Assembly: GCF_010015475.1 (NCBI RefSeq)
Contig: NZ_SSNI01000029.1
Location: 22,108 to 86,107 of the forward strand
Direction of reading: 5' to 3'
Source: Pontibacter pamirensis
Lineage (GTDB): Bacteria > Bacteroidota > Bacteroidia > Cytophagales > Hymenobacteraceae
DNA: 64,000 nt
The position numbers and the translations under genes were made by a program. The notes below the pieces were generated by a model. It was given only the letters and a program-made list of their open reading frames with translations. It did no database searches and was not told where the DNA came from. Positions 1 through 8,452 of the stretch are shown here, in pieces (positions within the stretch are counted from its first letter, which is position 1; every line of letters begins with the position of its first letter).

Positions 1-2249
1 TTATTGTCACCATTGCTTTTCAGGTCCACGGCCTTCACCCCCTGGTGCGTCGGTGTCACTTGCCTGATACTGCCGTCGTTGTTAAACTCTAGTTTATCAA
101 TACTGACTTCCCGGTTGTATCCGGCAGCATCCCCCATGGTGATTCCCTTCGGATAATTAAACCGGTGATAGACAATATACCACTCATCCTTGCCAGGCAC
201 CTGTAAAACAGAGTTATGGCCCGTCCCGTAAATACCAGCCGCTGTGTCCTTGGCGATAACCAGGTTATTCTCCGGAACCTTTATTTTCCCCATAGGAGTA
301 GTAGACGTGCCATAACGCACCCGGTAATTTTCGCTTCGCGTATCATCCTCAGACCATAAGAAATAATAAGTGCCGTTCCTGTAAAACACGGTGGCACCTT
401 CTCTGAAAGTGGCATCTGGCGTCATGACTTTCGTTGTACCCGGCTTAATGGAAACCATGTCTTCATTCAACTCGGCACCGGCCATATAGCCGTTGCCCCA
501 ATACAAGTAGTTCTTCCCTGTTTTCGGATCTGCAAACACCTCCGGGTCAATCTGCTGTCCACCCGTCACGCCCTCCGGAAAAGCATCAATTAAAGGTTTT
601 CCAGAATCCACAAAGGGACCTGTCGGATTATCGGCCACAGCAACACCTATCTTTTGCGCGGCTGTGAAGTAATAGAAATACTTGTATTCGCCGTTTATCT
701 CTTTTTCAATGATGCTGGGCGCCCAGGCGTTTCTGTCTGCCCAGCTCACGTCCTTATGCAGGTCCAGTATCACGCCTTCATCCTTCCAGTCAACTAAATT
801 CCCGGAAGAAAAGGTTTTAAAGTATGTGCCAGACCAACCGGTAAAGCCGTCACTTGTCGGGTAGATATAGAATTTGCCTGTTTTTTCAGAATACAGCACA
901 TCCGGGTCCGCATAAAAGCCTTCCAGTACCGGGTTGTGGGCCTCTCTTGCAGTTACCTGGTAGTTCTGTGGCTGCTGTCCTTTTATTTCGACCGTATAAG
1001 TTACCGGGCCGGAGGTAAAATCCTGTGCAGACTGGGGAGCAATGGTTACACCGGGAAAGGCGATGAATTCAGGGTCAAAAGCACTTAGATTGGTGCCCGG
1101 TTTTACAGGCAGGTAGAGCTGCTTCGCGGCCGTGTCTAAAGCGATGTTTGTCTTTTTCAGACCGCTTGCCCTGGCAGACCCAATAACATCATCTGCCGTT
1201 CCCCATTTGCCCATCAGCCTTGCCGCTTCCTCTGCCGTAACAGGCAGCACAGTGCCGTGGCGCGGATGGAAATTCATACTTACCTCTTGATCTATGATTT
1301 CGAAATGTTGCAGATCTCTGCTTTTCGTAAACTGGTATTTGCCTTTGGTATACACATCATACATCAGGATGTAGTCGTCGCTGTTGTTGAGTTTGAAAAC
1401 ACCAGAGCCTTCTACCGGGTCTTTCGTTTGCTGCACATACTTGTCCTGCAATTCATATCCCTCTGTCAGCTTGTCGGAAGTGGCGATTTTTATACCCGAT
1501 CCTTCCCCTTCCGTTTTAAAGAACAAGTGATATTTGCCGTTCCTGAAAATGATGTCGCCATCAATGGCGGCGCCGCTGGTTGGGCTGAAGAAGAGTTGCT
1601 TCGGCGTAGTTTCCAATGCGGTGAACTCCTCATTGGCATAGGCATAATAGATTTTGTCCGGATCCTCTCCGTGTTTCATCGAAAAGTATACCATGTATTT
1701 TCCGGCTTCGGGATCGTAAATGGTCTGCGGCGCCCACACCCTGAGCAGGTCTTCGTTTCCAGGAAATTGCTCCTGGATGTTAACAACACTGGAAGTCCAG
1801 TTGATCAGGTCAGTGGACTTCAAAAGCACCATGGCCCTGTTAGAACTCCAGCCGTTGGCCGACACCATATCGGTCACCACCATGTAGAACGTCTTCCCGT
1901 CGGCGCCGCGCAGAATATGCGGGTCACGCACGCCTCCGGTAGAGCTAATGTCTGCTGAGCTAATAACTGACTTGTTGTTATTCAGTGCTCTATAGTTATA
2001 CCCGTCGGTGCTCAGGGCAAAGCGAATCGCTTCTTCGTCGTTGCTGTTGCCGGTGAAGTAAGTAAATAAATACGCGCTATACTCTTCCTCCGGAGCCTTT
2101 TCCTCAGTTCCACTACTCCCACTACTTGTTATTTGCTGTCCGCAGCTTGATAAGAGTATACACGATACTACTCCAGAAAACAAGCATCTTTTTATGTAAG
2201 CTATTTTATTCTGATAACAATGCTGTTTTGTTAAAATACTATATCTCAT
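1..2249 (-). CDS. Two-domain GH43 glycoside hydrolase lipoprotein, 3' end outside window
   Basis: The reading frame opens at an ATG at 2249 and stays open to base 1, so about 749 residues are visible and the C-terminus is missing. A hydrophobic N-terminus ends in a lipobox (LLSSC, Cys36), so a surface or periplasmic lipoprotein is expected. Two GH43 five-bladed propeller domains can be seen. The first, about residues 54-340, has VRDPHIL (base Asp) and VEGSG (candidate acid Glu). The second, about 432-740, has YADPDVL and FREGATVFYRNGTYYF. A beta-sandwich-like linker of roughly 90 residues joins them. GH43 enzymes act on arabinans, xylans and galactans; the exact substrate cannot be read here. 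It lies 109 bases downstream of another GH43 gene on the same strand, probably co-transcribed. The start is uncertain because the signal sequence sits about 20 residues inside the frame. Confidence 0.85.
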   Translation of the reverse strand, partial: MRYSILTKQHCYQNKIAYIKRCLFSGVVSCILLSSCGQQITSSGSSGTEEKAPEEEYSAYLFTYFTGNSNDEEAIRFALSTDGYNYRALNNNKSVISSADISSTGGVRDPHILRGADGKTFYMVVTDMVSANGWSSNRAMVLLKSTDLINWTSSVVNIQEQFPGNEDLLRVWAPQTIYDPEAGKYMVYFSMKHGEDPDKIYYAYANEEFTALETTPKQLFFSPTSGAAIDGDIIFRNGKYHLFFKTEGEGSGIKIATSDKLTEGYELQDKYVQQTKDPVEGSGVFKLNNSDDYILMYDVYTKGKYQFTKSRDLQHFEIIDQEVSMNFHPRHGTVLPVTAEEAARLMGKWGTADDVIGSARASGLKKTNIALDTAAKQLYLPVKPGTNLSAFDPEFIAFPGVTIAPQSAQDFTSGPVTYTVEIKGQQPQNYQVTAREAHNPVLEGFYADPDVLYSEKTGKFYIYPTSDGFTGWSGTYFKTFSSGNLVDWKDEGVILDLHKDVSWADRNAWAPSIIEKEINGEYKYFYYFTAAQKIGVAVADNPTGPFVDSGKPLIDAFPEGVTGGQQIDPEVFADPKTGKNYLYWGNGYMAGAELNEDMVSIKPGTTKVMTPDATFREGATVFYRNGTYYFLWSEDDTRSENYRVRYGTSTTPMGKIKVPENNLVIAKDTAAGIYGTGHNSVLQVPGKDEWYIVYHRFNYPKGITMGDAAGYNREVSIDKLEFNNDGSIRQVTPTHQGVKAVDLKSNGDN

Positions 2250-2358
2250 ATTTATCTGCTTCTATTACCTGGATGGCACAGCCTGTTTCATCAGAACTTG
2301 CGGTATCTGCCTGTAAATTATAAGCTGAGCGTACAGCTCTTTATTCCTGATTGATTCT

Positions 2359-3507
2359 TTAGTTCTTCTTCCCGGCAGCATCTTTCAGCGTCCACTCATC
2401 CTGCCATTTTAAAACAGGCTTACCGTCTTCAAAGGTCAAAGGCAACCAGATGTAACGACCATCTATGGGGTTTTTCGGACGCCACCTGTCAGCCATGAAA
2501 ATAAAAGTGTCTTTTTTCCCCTGAACCGGGAGTATGAATGTGCTCTGCGACTCAAAGGTTGTACTCTTTTGCTCCTCGGTTCCCCGAACTGGGTTTCCAA
2601 GCTGTTTCCACCCTTTCATCATATGGTCACTCACAGCAGAACGTGCCGGGTTGGGTGCCCACCCTGTCAAACCCGACGTTATCATATAGTACTTGCCATC
2701 TTTCTTGAGAATGGCAGGAGCTTCATTTCTTCCTCCGGGAAATACACGGACATACTCATCGGTAAAACTTAGATAATCGTCCGTCAGCTTACTGATATGA
2801 AGCGTCCTGTTTTCTTCAGAAGAGGCAATGTGATAGGCGGTACCATCATCATCCACAAACAGTGTCATGTCGCGGGACATTTGTCCGCCTTCAAAATCTC
2901 TTTGCAAAAAGGCGCCTGCTGCTACTTTCTGCTCCCACTCCGGATCATTTTCAGTGACTTCGATAGGTTCTGTTTTATGCGACTCGGTAGCATTTTCAGG
3001 CCACACCCCTGGATGCGGGCGCAAACTTTTCAGAAAGGTATAAGGCCCTGTTACGTTGTCTGCGGTAGCAACAGCGGTGCGGGCGGCCGCATACCCCTGC
3101 CCTTTTAACTCCAGGTGAAACCACATCACAAACTTGCCTGTCTTCTCATTGTAAATCACCTTGGGGCGCTCAATCACAGCCCCTTTCTCTATGTCAGAGC
3201 CGCTTCCCTCTGCGGCAACAGGAAGCGCAATGCCTTCGTTTTTCCAGTTATACAGATCAGAGGAGGAGTAGCAGTTCACGCCCACCATGGCCTTGTTTCC
3301 GTCTTTGCCCTCTACCTTGTGTTCCCCGAACCAATAGTACTTGCCGTCGTGGAAGATAATGCCGCCCCCATGCGCGTTAATGTGCTTACCATCCGTATCC
3401 GTCCAGATTTCGCCTGGTTTAAAAGAGGTATGCGCTTTCGGTTGCTGGGCGAACGCTGGTATGCTCAACCAGAGCAGCATTACGAACAAATGGCTTAGTC
3501 TCTTCAT
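2359..3507 (-). CDS. Secreted GH43-like glycoside hydrolase
   Basis: This 382-residue protein has a Sec signal peptide (residues 1-20, ending AFAQQ) and a single GH43-type beta-propeller. The first blade carries NAHGGGIIF followed by DGKYYWFGEH, a pattern I associate with GH43 enzymes of the exo-galactanase-like subfamilies. NEAPAILKKDGKYYMI near residue 262 carries the likely acid Glu. GH43 enzymes remove arabinose, xylose or galactose from plant polysaccharides in the periplasm or at the surface. It precedes the double-GH43 lipoprotein gene by 109 bases on the same strand, so both may serve the same arabinan- or galactan-type substrate. The subfamily is not proven. The gene looks complete. 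Confidence 0.8.
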   Translation of the reverse strand: MKRLSHLFVMLLWLSIPAFAQQPKAHTSFKPGEIWTDTDGKHINAHGGGIIFHDGKYYWFGEHKVEGKDGNKAMVGVNCYSSSDLYNWKNEGIALPVAAEGSGSDIEKGAVIERPKVIYNEKTGKFVMWFHLELKGQGYAAARTAVATADNVTGPYTFLKSLRPHPGVWPENATESHKTEPIEVTENDPEWEQKVAAGAFLQRDFEGGQMSRDMTLFVDDDGTAYHIASSEENRTLHISKLTDDYLSFTDEYVRVFPGGRNEAPAILKKDGKYYMITSGLTGWAPNPARSAVSDHMMKGWKQLGNPVRGTEEQKSTTFESQSTFILPVQGKKDTFIFMADRWRPKNPIDGRYIWLPLTFEDGKPVLKWQDEWTLKDAAGKKN

Positions 3508-3603
3508 CTACTTATATCTTTTATCAAAAAATGAAATTGGCAATCTGCTTTATCATTTATCGGCAGGCCCAAACATTACTCAGGAGGATTTGCCACTCTG
3601 TTT

Positions 3604-3957
3604 TTAGCTACCAGTGCTATGTTTTATCTCAGGCTTTCTTAGTTCTTTAAATAGCTGCCCTCTGTTATGTTCCTTTAAAAGTTCAGCGTTATCCTTTGCA
3701 TCAGACTCCTCTTTAGACTTCTGGATTTTCTCCCAAAGTGTGTTCACCTTTTTGTCCTCCAGTTTGTACTTACCGACATTTACCTGCAGCACCAGAGCCC
3801 TTGCCTGCTCTATTTCTTTCGCTTTGTCAGGGTTATCTGCTATAAACTGCATCCAGAAAGTCTCTTGTTCCGCGTCTTCTTTGAGCACCCAAAGCCAGAA
3901 ATCTTTATCATCTGCAAACTCCTCTGAAGAGTATTGTTTGTATTTTAGATTATTCAT
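3604..3957 (-). CDS. Stand-alone FecR-type anti-sigma N-terminal domain (truncated FecR)
   Basis: About 117 residues from the internal ATG at 3957, which fits the family start (MNNLKYKQYSSEEFADD). The frame itself opens further upstream at 3996. The sequence follows the cytoplasmic domain of Bacteroidota FecR proteins: a short acidic start, DFWLWVL, a Trp-rich middle, NPDKAKEIEQARAL and NTLWEKIQ. Full-length FecR proteins are usually over 300 residues with one membrane helix and a periplasmic FecR domain that reads a TonB receptor. None of that is present; the frame ends after a charged tail (HSTGS). It lies 378 bases downstream of an ECF sigma gene on the same strand, the usual partner order. 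It could be a decayed FecR or a soluble anti-sigma protein; no FecR-like continuation was noticed downstream. Confidence 0.65.
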   Translation of the reverse strand: MNNLKYKQYSSEEFADDKDFWLWVLKEDAEQETFWMQFIADNPDKAKEIEQARALVLQVNVGKYKLEDKKVNTLWEKIQKSKEESDAKDNAELLKEHNRGQLFKELRKPEIKHSTGS

Positions 3958-4147
3958 CTCCAGCTTTCCATATACGTTCATGTTTCTTATAACCAAAGAG
4001 GTCCCTTTTGTACAATTTGGACATTTTTGGCCGGATAATTTATAAAATTATACAAAAACAATAAAATTGGGAAAGCAGACACTGAAGTATCTCAATAGGA
4101 AAGGATAGCTGTCGTTGTAAACAACGTTATTACTGCTGTGTTCCACA

Positions 4148-4251
4148 AGCGAGCCCGAGGGAGCGGCCTGCCAATAGAAGTAAGCTTTATATACATTCAC
4201 TCCAGCGGAGCAGCCTGTTTAAGGTAGACTCACCGGCCGCACCGCTGGAGT
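4148..4251. repeat. REP-like palindromic repeat units between FecR-like gene and sigma gene
   Basis: Arms ACTCCAGCGG (4199-4208) and CCGCTGGAGT (4242-4251) form a hairpin, and the first arm is followed by AGCAGCCTGTTT. A more degraded unit with GAGCGGCCTGCCAATAGAA begins at about 4160. The same core recurs as a perfect palindrome at 6828-6886, so this is an interspersed family. Nothing else was recognised in the 3958-4335 gap. Confidence 0.6.
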
Positions 4252-4335
4252 TAAGGGTGCTGATAGAATTTGGCTAGCAACAGTTCATACCGTTGTGATT
4301 TAGACCGCAGCAAACGTGGTGCTATGCAATAGCAG

Positions 4336-4956
4336 TTAGTAAGCAATATTGAAATTCTTCACGTTCTTTTTAAGCGCCGCCAACCCTCTGCTGACCAGTT
4401 TATAGATATTGTCGGTGCTCATGTTCATTACGCCGGATATCTCCTGGAAAGAGAGGTTCTTGTAAAACTTCAGGAGAATTGCTTTCCGCTGGTTTGCAGA
4501 CAACTGCCGCAGCCCCTGCTTCAGGTAGGCCTTCTGTTCTGCTTTTCCCTGTCTGCTGATGAGTTGGTCTTCTATGGAGGCGTTAGTTTCTTTTAAAGCC
4601 GCTTCAAGATTCGAGTAGTCGTCAAACAGGATGTCTTTTCTTTTCAGCACCTCTTTGTAAATTCTCCTTTTGATACAGGCATACAAGTAAAAACGAACAG
4701 AGGTAGGCAGAGACAGGTTTGTCCTGTTCTTCCACATATCCAGAAACAGGCCGTGAATACAGTCTTCTATCAGTTCCTCGTCATCAGAGAACTTTCTGGA
4801 GTAGTTGTAGATTACCTGCACGTAGTTTTTGTAAATTGTAGCAAAGGCATCCTCATCTCCAGACTGGAACAGTTTCCAAAGATTTTTCTCTGCCTCACTT
4901 TTTGATATGTTGCCTGCTACTCTTATCTCGTTTTCTGTTTGTAAAGCTACTCTCAT
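4336..4956 (-). CDS. ECF-type RNA polymerase sigma factor
   Basis: About 206 residues from the ATG at 4956; the frame extends 13 codons further upstream, but those residues are atypical. Region 2 is seen as LFQSGDEDAFATIYKNY and then DDEELIEDCIHGLFLDMWKNR. Region 4 has an HTH at LSFQEISGVMNMSTDNIYKLV close to the C-terminus. This is the form found in sigma factors that Bacteroidota pair with FecR anti-sigma factors and SusC-type receptors. The downstream FecR-like gene lacks its periplasmic sensor part, so how this sigma factor is held in check is unclear. No SusC/SusD pair follows directly; GH43 genes do. It may act on the carbohydrate genes to its left, but that is inference. Confidence 0.88.
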   Translation of the reverse strand: MRVALQTENEIRVAGNISKSEAEKNLWKLFQSGDEDAFATIYKNYVQVIYNYSRKFSDDEELIEDCIHGLFLDMWKNRTNLSLPTSVRFYLYACIKRRIYKEVLKRKDILFDDYSNLEAALKETNASIEDQLISRQGKAEQKAYLKQGLRQLSANQRKAILLKFYKNLSFQEISGVMNMSTDNIYKLVSRGLAALKKNVKNFNIAY

Positions 4957-5102
4957 TGTTAAACCTGTTTTATAGATCCGAAACTTTAAACACACCCCTA
5001 AGTCCTGCTGCGGCGCTTTTTATAGGGTAATTATTTGTAGTATTTTCCCGCGGCCGGCTAAGGCTCAGGCCCTGCTTCGTACTCCGGAGCAGCAGCAGTT
5101 AG

Positions 5103-5318
5103 CTACCAGCCCTCTCCATGTGGCTTACCGATAGTGGCCGGTATGCCGCCGTCCATATACAGTATCTGCCCGTTTACAAAATCACTGGCTCTTAATGCCA
5201 GTAACACAGTGGCACCGCCCAACTCATCCGGGTCACCCCATTTGCCTGCAGGTGCCCTGTTAATGATGAACTCGTTGAAGGCATTTCCCTCCACTCGCAG
5301 GGGCGCTGTCTGGCTTCA
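5103..5318 (-). pseudogene. C-terminal remnant of 2-deoxy-D-gluconate 3-dehydrogenase (KduD-type SDR)
   Basis: The in-frame stretch from 5315 reads like the last 70 residues of a KduD short-chain dehydrogenase: QTAPLR, then INRAPAGKWGDPDELGG, ASDFVNGQILYMDGG and a natural stop at 5103-5105. An in-frame TGA at 5316-5318 closes the frame upstream, and the Rossmann fold and catalytic Tyr-x-x-x-Lys are gone. Only 34 bases separate this from the kduI stop, so roughly 550-600 bases of kduD appear to have been deleted, leaving the 3' end in place. Any peptide started at the GTG at 5294 would have no active site. Intact KduD reduces 3-deoxy-D-glycero-2,5-hexodiulosonate after KduI. Confidence 0.82.
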
Positions 5319-5352
5319 AAATAGACCAGCCCTTTGGTTTGTCTTCTTTCGA

Positions 5353-6195
5353 TTATCTTAATTCTGTTACCTGGCACTTGTCCATGTCATTGTAGTCCAG
5401 GTTCTCGCCTGCCATTCCCCAGATAAAGGTATAGTTGGTCGTTCCGGCTCCCGCATGAATAGACCACGGAGGAGAAATCACCGCCTGCTCGTTTTGCATC
5501 CAGATATGCCTGGTCTCGTTTGGCTGCCCCATAAAATGACAAACCGATTGCCCCTCTGTCACATCAAAGTAAAGGTATACCTCCATTCTCCGGTCGTGGG
5601 TGTGCGCTGGCATGGTGTTCCAGACGCTTCCGCTCTGAAGTTCTGTCATGCCCATCTGCAGCTGGCAGGTTTCGATGACGCCTGAGATGAGAAGCTTCGT
5701 GATGGTCCTGCGGTTGGATGTTTCAGTGCTTCCCAACTCCACCACTTCAGCCTGTTCGCGAGTTACTTTTTTAGCAGGATAGGCATGATGCGCCGGTGCC
5801 GAGTTGAGGTAGAACTTGGCGGGATTCAGTGAGTTTTCGCTTGCAAAGCGCACCTCCTGCGTTCCCCTGCCCAGGTACAAAGCCTCCTTGTTCTGCAAAT
5901 TATAGGTAACCCCATCAGCCTCCACTGTACCAGCACCGCCTACGTTAATAATGCCCAGCTCGCGCCTTTCCAGGAAGTAAGAAGCTTTCAGAATGTCTGT
6001 TGCCTGCAGGGAGAGAGATTCTCCAACCGGCATTGCCCCGCCTGCCATATAGCGATCGTATAGGGTATAGGTAAGGCAAATGCGGCCCGGGCTGAAAATC
6101 TCTTCAATCAGGAAGTTTTCCCGCAAGGCCTCCGTATCCATTTGCTTTGTCTCGGATGGGCTTACTGCGTAGCGTATGTCTTTTTCTTTGTTCAT
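5353..6195 (-). CDS. kduI: 5-keto-4-deoxyuronate isomerase
   Basis: About 280 residues from the ATG at 6195, which gives a start like that of Bacteroides KduI (MNKEKDIRYAVSP). The frame is open to 6234, but that first ATG lies inside an operator. KduI converts 4-deoxy-L-threo-5-hexosulose uronate to 3-deoxy-D-glycero-2,5-hexodiulosonate in pectin and uronate catabolism, in the cytoplasm. Diagnostic stretches are FLERRELGIINVGG, NTMPAHTHDRRMEVY and SPPWSIH. The zinc ligands are expected at His198, His200, Glu205 and His247. The gene is followed by a kduD stump, so the normal kduI-kduD pair is broken. Three LacI-type operators lie just upstream, and a LacI gene sits 1 kb upstream. Confidence 0.95.
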   Translation of the reverse strand: MNKEKDIRYAVSPSETKQMDTEALRENFLIEEIFSPGRICLTYTLYDRYMAGGAMPVGESLSLQATDILKASYFLERRELGIINVGGAGTVEADGVTYNLQNKEALYLGRGTQEVRFASENSLNPAKFYLNSAPAHHAYPAKKVTREQAEVVELGSTETSNRRTITKLLISGVIETCQLQMGMTELQSGSVWNTMPAHTHDRRMEVYLYFDVTEGQSVCHFMGQPNETRHIWMQNEQAVISPPWSIHAGAGTTNYTFIWGMAGENLDYNDMDKCQVTELR

Positions 6196-6229
6196 GTGGA
6201 TTTGTTTGATTTCCATATCATTCAGCTCC

Positions 6230-6243
6230 TGCAAACGTTTGCA
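6230..6243. promoter_or_regulatory. LacI-type operator 1 upstream of kduI
   Basis: TGCAAACGTTTGCA is a perfect 14-bp palindrome with the central CG typical of LacI-family sites. It is the copy closest to kduI, 35 bases upstream of the chosen start, and overlaps the upstream ATG at 6234, which argues against that ATG. Confidence 0.85.
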
Positions 6244-6262
6244 GAGGCTTATTAAAAATAAC

Positions 6263-6276
6263 TACAAACGTTTGCA
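6263..6276. promoter_or_regulatory. LacI-type operator 2 upstream of kduI
   Basis: TACAAACGTTTGCA differs from the perfect palindrome at one base. Its centre is 33 bp from site 1, close to three helical turns. Confidence 0.82.
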
Positions 6277-6298
6277 TAGAGGCTACAACAGCAGGCAC

Positions 6299-6312
6299 TG
6301 CAAACGTTTGCA
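6299..6312. promoter_or_regulatory. LacI-type operator 3 upstream of kduI
   Basis: TGCAAACGTTTGCA is identical to site 1 and is followed by TAG as in site 2. Its centre is 36 bp from site 2. The three sites form a tandem array in front of kduI. Confidence 0.85.
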
Positions 6313-7181
6313 TAGAACCCATAAAATCAGTATTACCCGCTATGGTAGTAGCAAAAAGTTTGATGGCTAACATATAGGTCATACAATATTTTGTGTTAGA
6401 TTTCCCTGCCTTGAGTACTTACTTTTAATGTAAATACACTGATCTTGTGAAGGATTACTTTCTAAAAGTATTAAATGTTTTCGCGACACCAAAAAAAACA
6501 GCTGCTTTTTTCAGTAAAAAAAATGAGCACACACTCACTAAAATCTCAGAAAATCATCCTCCGGCTAAAGAGAAAATTGCACTCACTAAGGAGCCTTTGT
6601 AGCACCTGATAAACAATAATTAGCTATCGAACTATAGCAAAACCGCATATATGCTAATTAATTAAACATACTGCTACAGCACATAGCTAAACTGCACAGG
6701 CAGGAATTGTATGTTCAGAACACGGTCGCACTGAAAAAACAGGCTCTGAGTATGGCTATTGATAACTGACGTTACGCAAGAGTCCCAGCGGGACGACCTG
6801 TGGATAGAAAAAGAGTCGCACTATTCTTTAGCTCCAGCGGAGCGGCCTGTTGGGAATAGGTTAACAGGCCGCTCCGCTGGAGCTAAGGGTGATTTTAAAC
6901 ATCGGGATATTAACAGGTCGTCCCGCCGGGACTTGAAAGAATTACGATCTGGTGTTGCTTAAAGTCATTCAATAACTGCTGGAAGGAAAAGTTTGGCAGT
7001 TCACTTGTTAAAAGACACGGCAAGGGCGTTGGGAGATGCTATTAGCAAATGTTTCTTTCAAGTTGACAGCTTTCGGGATTAGGAGTGGGCCTACAGCATC
7101 AGGTGATAGTCCGATACTGGATAACGCAACTATAGCTACCAATAAATGAGCTTACCTAAACCACCGCATTTTACTAGCGGT
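6313..7181. other. Intergenic region between lacI and kduI
   Basis: No gene was recognised in this 870-base stretch. It holds a palindromic repeat cluster (6778-6933, listed separately), a short A-rich segment, and the direct repeat CACTCACTAA at 6532-6541 and 6580-6589. The kduI promoter is expected near its left end, beside the operators. The open frame over 6759-6962 is made mostly of repeat sequence and is not taken as a gene. Confidence 0.6.
6778..6933. repeat. Nested REP-like palindrome cluster
   Basis: An inner perfect 24-bp inverted repeat (6828-6851 and 6863-6886, 11-base loop) has arms starting TTAGCTCCAGCGGAGCGGCC. An outer 21-bp inverted repeat (6781-6801 and 6913-6933, one mismatch) carries a sister unit, AGTCCCAGCGGGACGACCTG. 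Each arm also holds its own small palindrome (CTCCAGCGGAG; GTCCCAGCGGGAC). This is the organisation of REP/BIME-type elements; related units occur at 4148-4251 and near 21460. Confidence 0.85.
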
Positions 7182-8264
7182 TTACCTTTGCCTGTTTGAT
7201 GATAGCAAGCTGGCATTTTCAGCTAAGCCTGACTCGCTTATGGCTTTACTGGAAGCTCGCGTTATCAACTCAACCGGCGTGGTGATGGAAACATAGTTGC
7301 TGTCTTCCTTCATTTTGTGCTGAAGCAGGTCCATCATCAGGGTGGCTGCCTGATCCCCCACTTCATAAGGAAACTGCTCCACAGAGGTAATAGACGGCGT
7401 GATGATTTCTGAGCGTGGGTCATTTGAGTATCCTGTAAGCTTTAAATCCTCTGGAATGTGAACCTGATGCTTTTTAGCGTACTCCAATACAGCAATCGCA
7501 GTGGTATCGTTACAGGCAAAAATGGCGTCTGGCAGAGAGACACGGGAGAAAATAGCCTCACATGTCTTCAGGGCGTTTTCTTTTGTCAGTTCATGAAAGA
7601 AAACAATCTCTTCATCTACCGGCACATTATATTCTTTCAAAGCATCCAGGTACCCATTATACCTGTTCTGATAGATGCTACACGTTAACGGACCGCCGAT
7701 ATGCGCAATCCTTCGGCAGCCCTGTTGAAGCAGATGCAGGGTAGTCTCGTAACCGCCGGAATAGTCATCGCCTTTCACTTTGTGGGCATCGTAGTTGGTA
7801 GGCACCCTGTCATAAAAAACGAGCGGGATCCTGCTCTTTGAAAAGATATCGAAATGCGAAAAATCAGCGGTATGCATGGCAGACGACACAATAAGCCCCT
7901 CCACCCTGGAGGCATACAGCACGTTCACCAGTTCCTTCTCCATGGCCGGCGAATCGTTCGACTGGCAAATCATCAGGTTATAGCCGTACTCATGCAGTTT
8001 GTTCTGGATGGCAGTTGCCACCGTAGACGGAAAGTATTGTGACAGCCGGGGTAGAATCAGCCCAATGGTGTTAGACCTGCTGTTGCGCAGGCTGGCAGCC
8101 AGGGCGTTATGCCTGTAGTTATGCTTCTCCACCAACTCCCGCACGCGCACTTTTGTGTCCTCGCTTATGTGCGGGTGGTTATTCAATGCTCTGGAAACAG
8201 TAGACACAGACACGCCCATCTCAGCTGCTATATCTTTGATCGTGTACTCTGGCTGTTTGCTCAT
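7182..8264 (-). CDS. LacI-family transcriptional regulator
   Basis: The 360-residue protein opens with a classic LacI HTH and hinge: YTIKDIAAEMGVSVSTVSRA (residues 7-26), then NYRHNALAASLR. A periplasmic-binding-like effector domain follows from about residue 65 (NTIGLILPRLSQYF) with IPLVFYDRVP, FACNDTTAIAVLEYA and LKLTGYSND. It is full length for the family. Its best candidate targets are the three TGCAAACGTTTGCA-type operators before kduI, about 1 kb downstream on the same strand, which makes a uronate-derived effector likely. A weak half-match lies just upstream of its own start (8271-8284), consistent with autoregulation. DNA binding to these sites is inferred. Confidence 0.93.
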   Translation of the reverse strand: MSKQPEYTIKDIAAEMGVSVSTVSRALNNHPHISEDTKVRVRELVEKHNYRHNALAASLRNSRSNTIGLILPRLSQYFPSTVATAIQNKLHEYGYNLMICQSNDSPAMEKELVNVLYASRVEGLIVSSAMHTADFSHFDIFSKSRIPLVFYDRVPTNYDAHKVKGDDYSGGYETTLHLLQQGCRRIAHIGGPLTCSIYQNRYNGYLDALKEYNVPVDEEIVFFHELTKENALKTCEAIFSRVSLPDAIFACNDTTAIAVLEYAKKHQVHIPEDLKLTGYSNDPRSEIITPSITSVEQFPYEVGDQAATLMMDLLQHKMKEDSNYVSITTPVELITRASSKAISESGLAENASLLSSNRQR

Positions 8265-8270
8265 TCTAGT

Positions 8271-8284
8271 GGATAACGTTTACT
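8271..8284. promoter_or_regulatory. Weak LacI-type operator upstream of lacI
   Basis: GGATAACGTTTACT keeps the AACGTT core of the kduI operators, but only part of the flanks matches. It lies 7 bases upstream of the lacI start, where an autoregulatory site would be expected. Confidence 0.3.
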
Positions 8285-8452
8285 CAATCTAAACCTAATG
8301 TATGACGCGTGTTGCACTACATAATAATTCTTATTGTACGGCTTCAGGACATGCAATGTATACAAAAGCAGCACCACACCCTAAAAAGGCACTTTTTACC
8401 TTCTTCTATCTGCGAAAATAACAGCGCTTGCAGCCTCTTTGTTTGTATACTC

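Noticed and set aside
5192..5377. Minus-strand frame across the kduI-kduD junction
   Set aside because: It is in a different frame from the KduD similarity and matches nothing; the remnant frame explains the sequence.
6759..6962. Open frame of 67 codons on the plus strand
   Set aside because: It is built almost entirely from the nested palindromic repeat units and has no protein-like composition.
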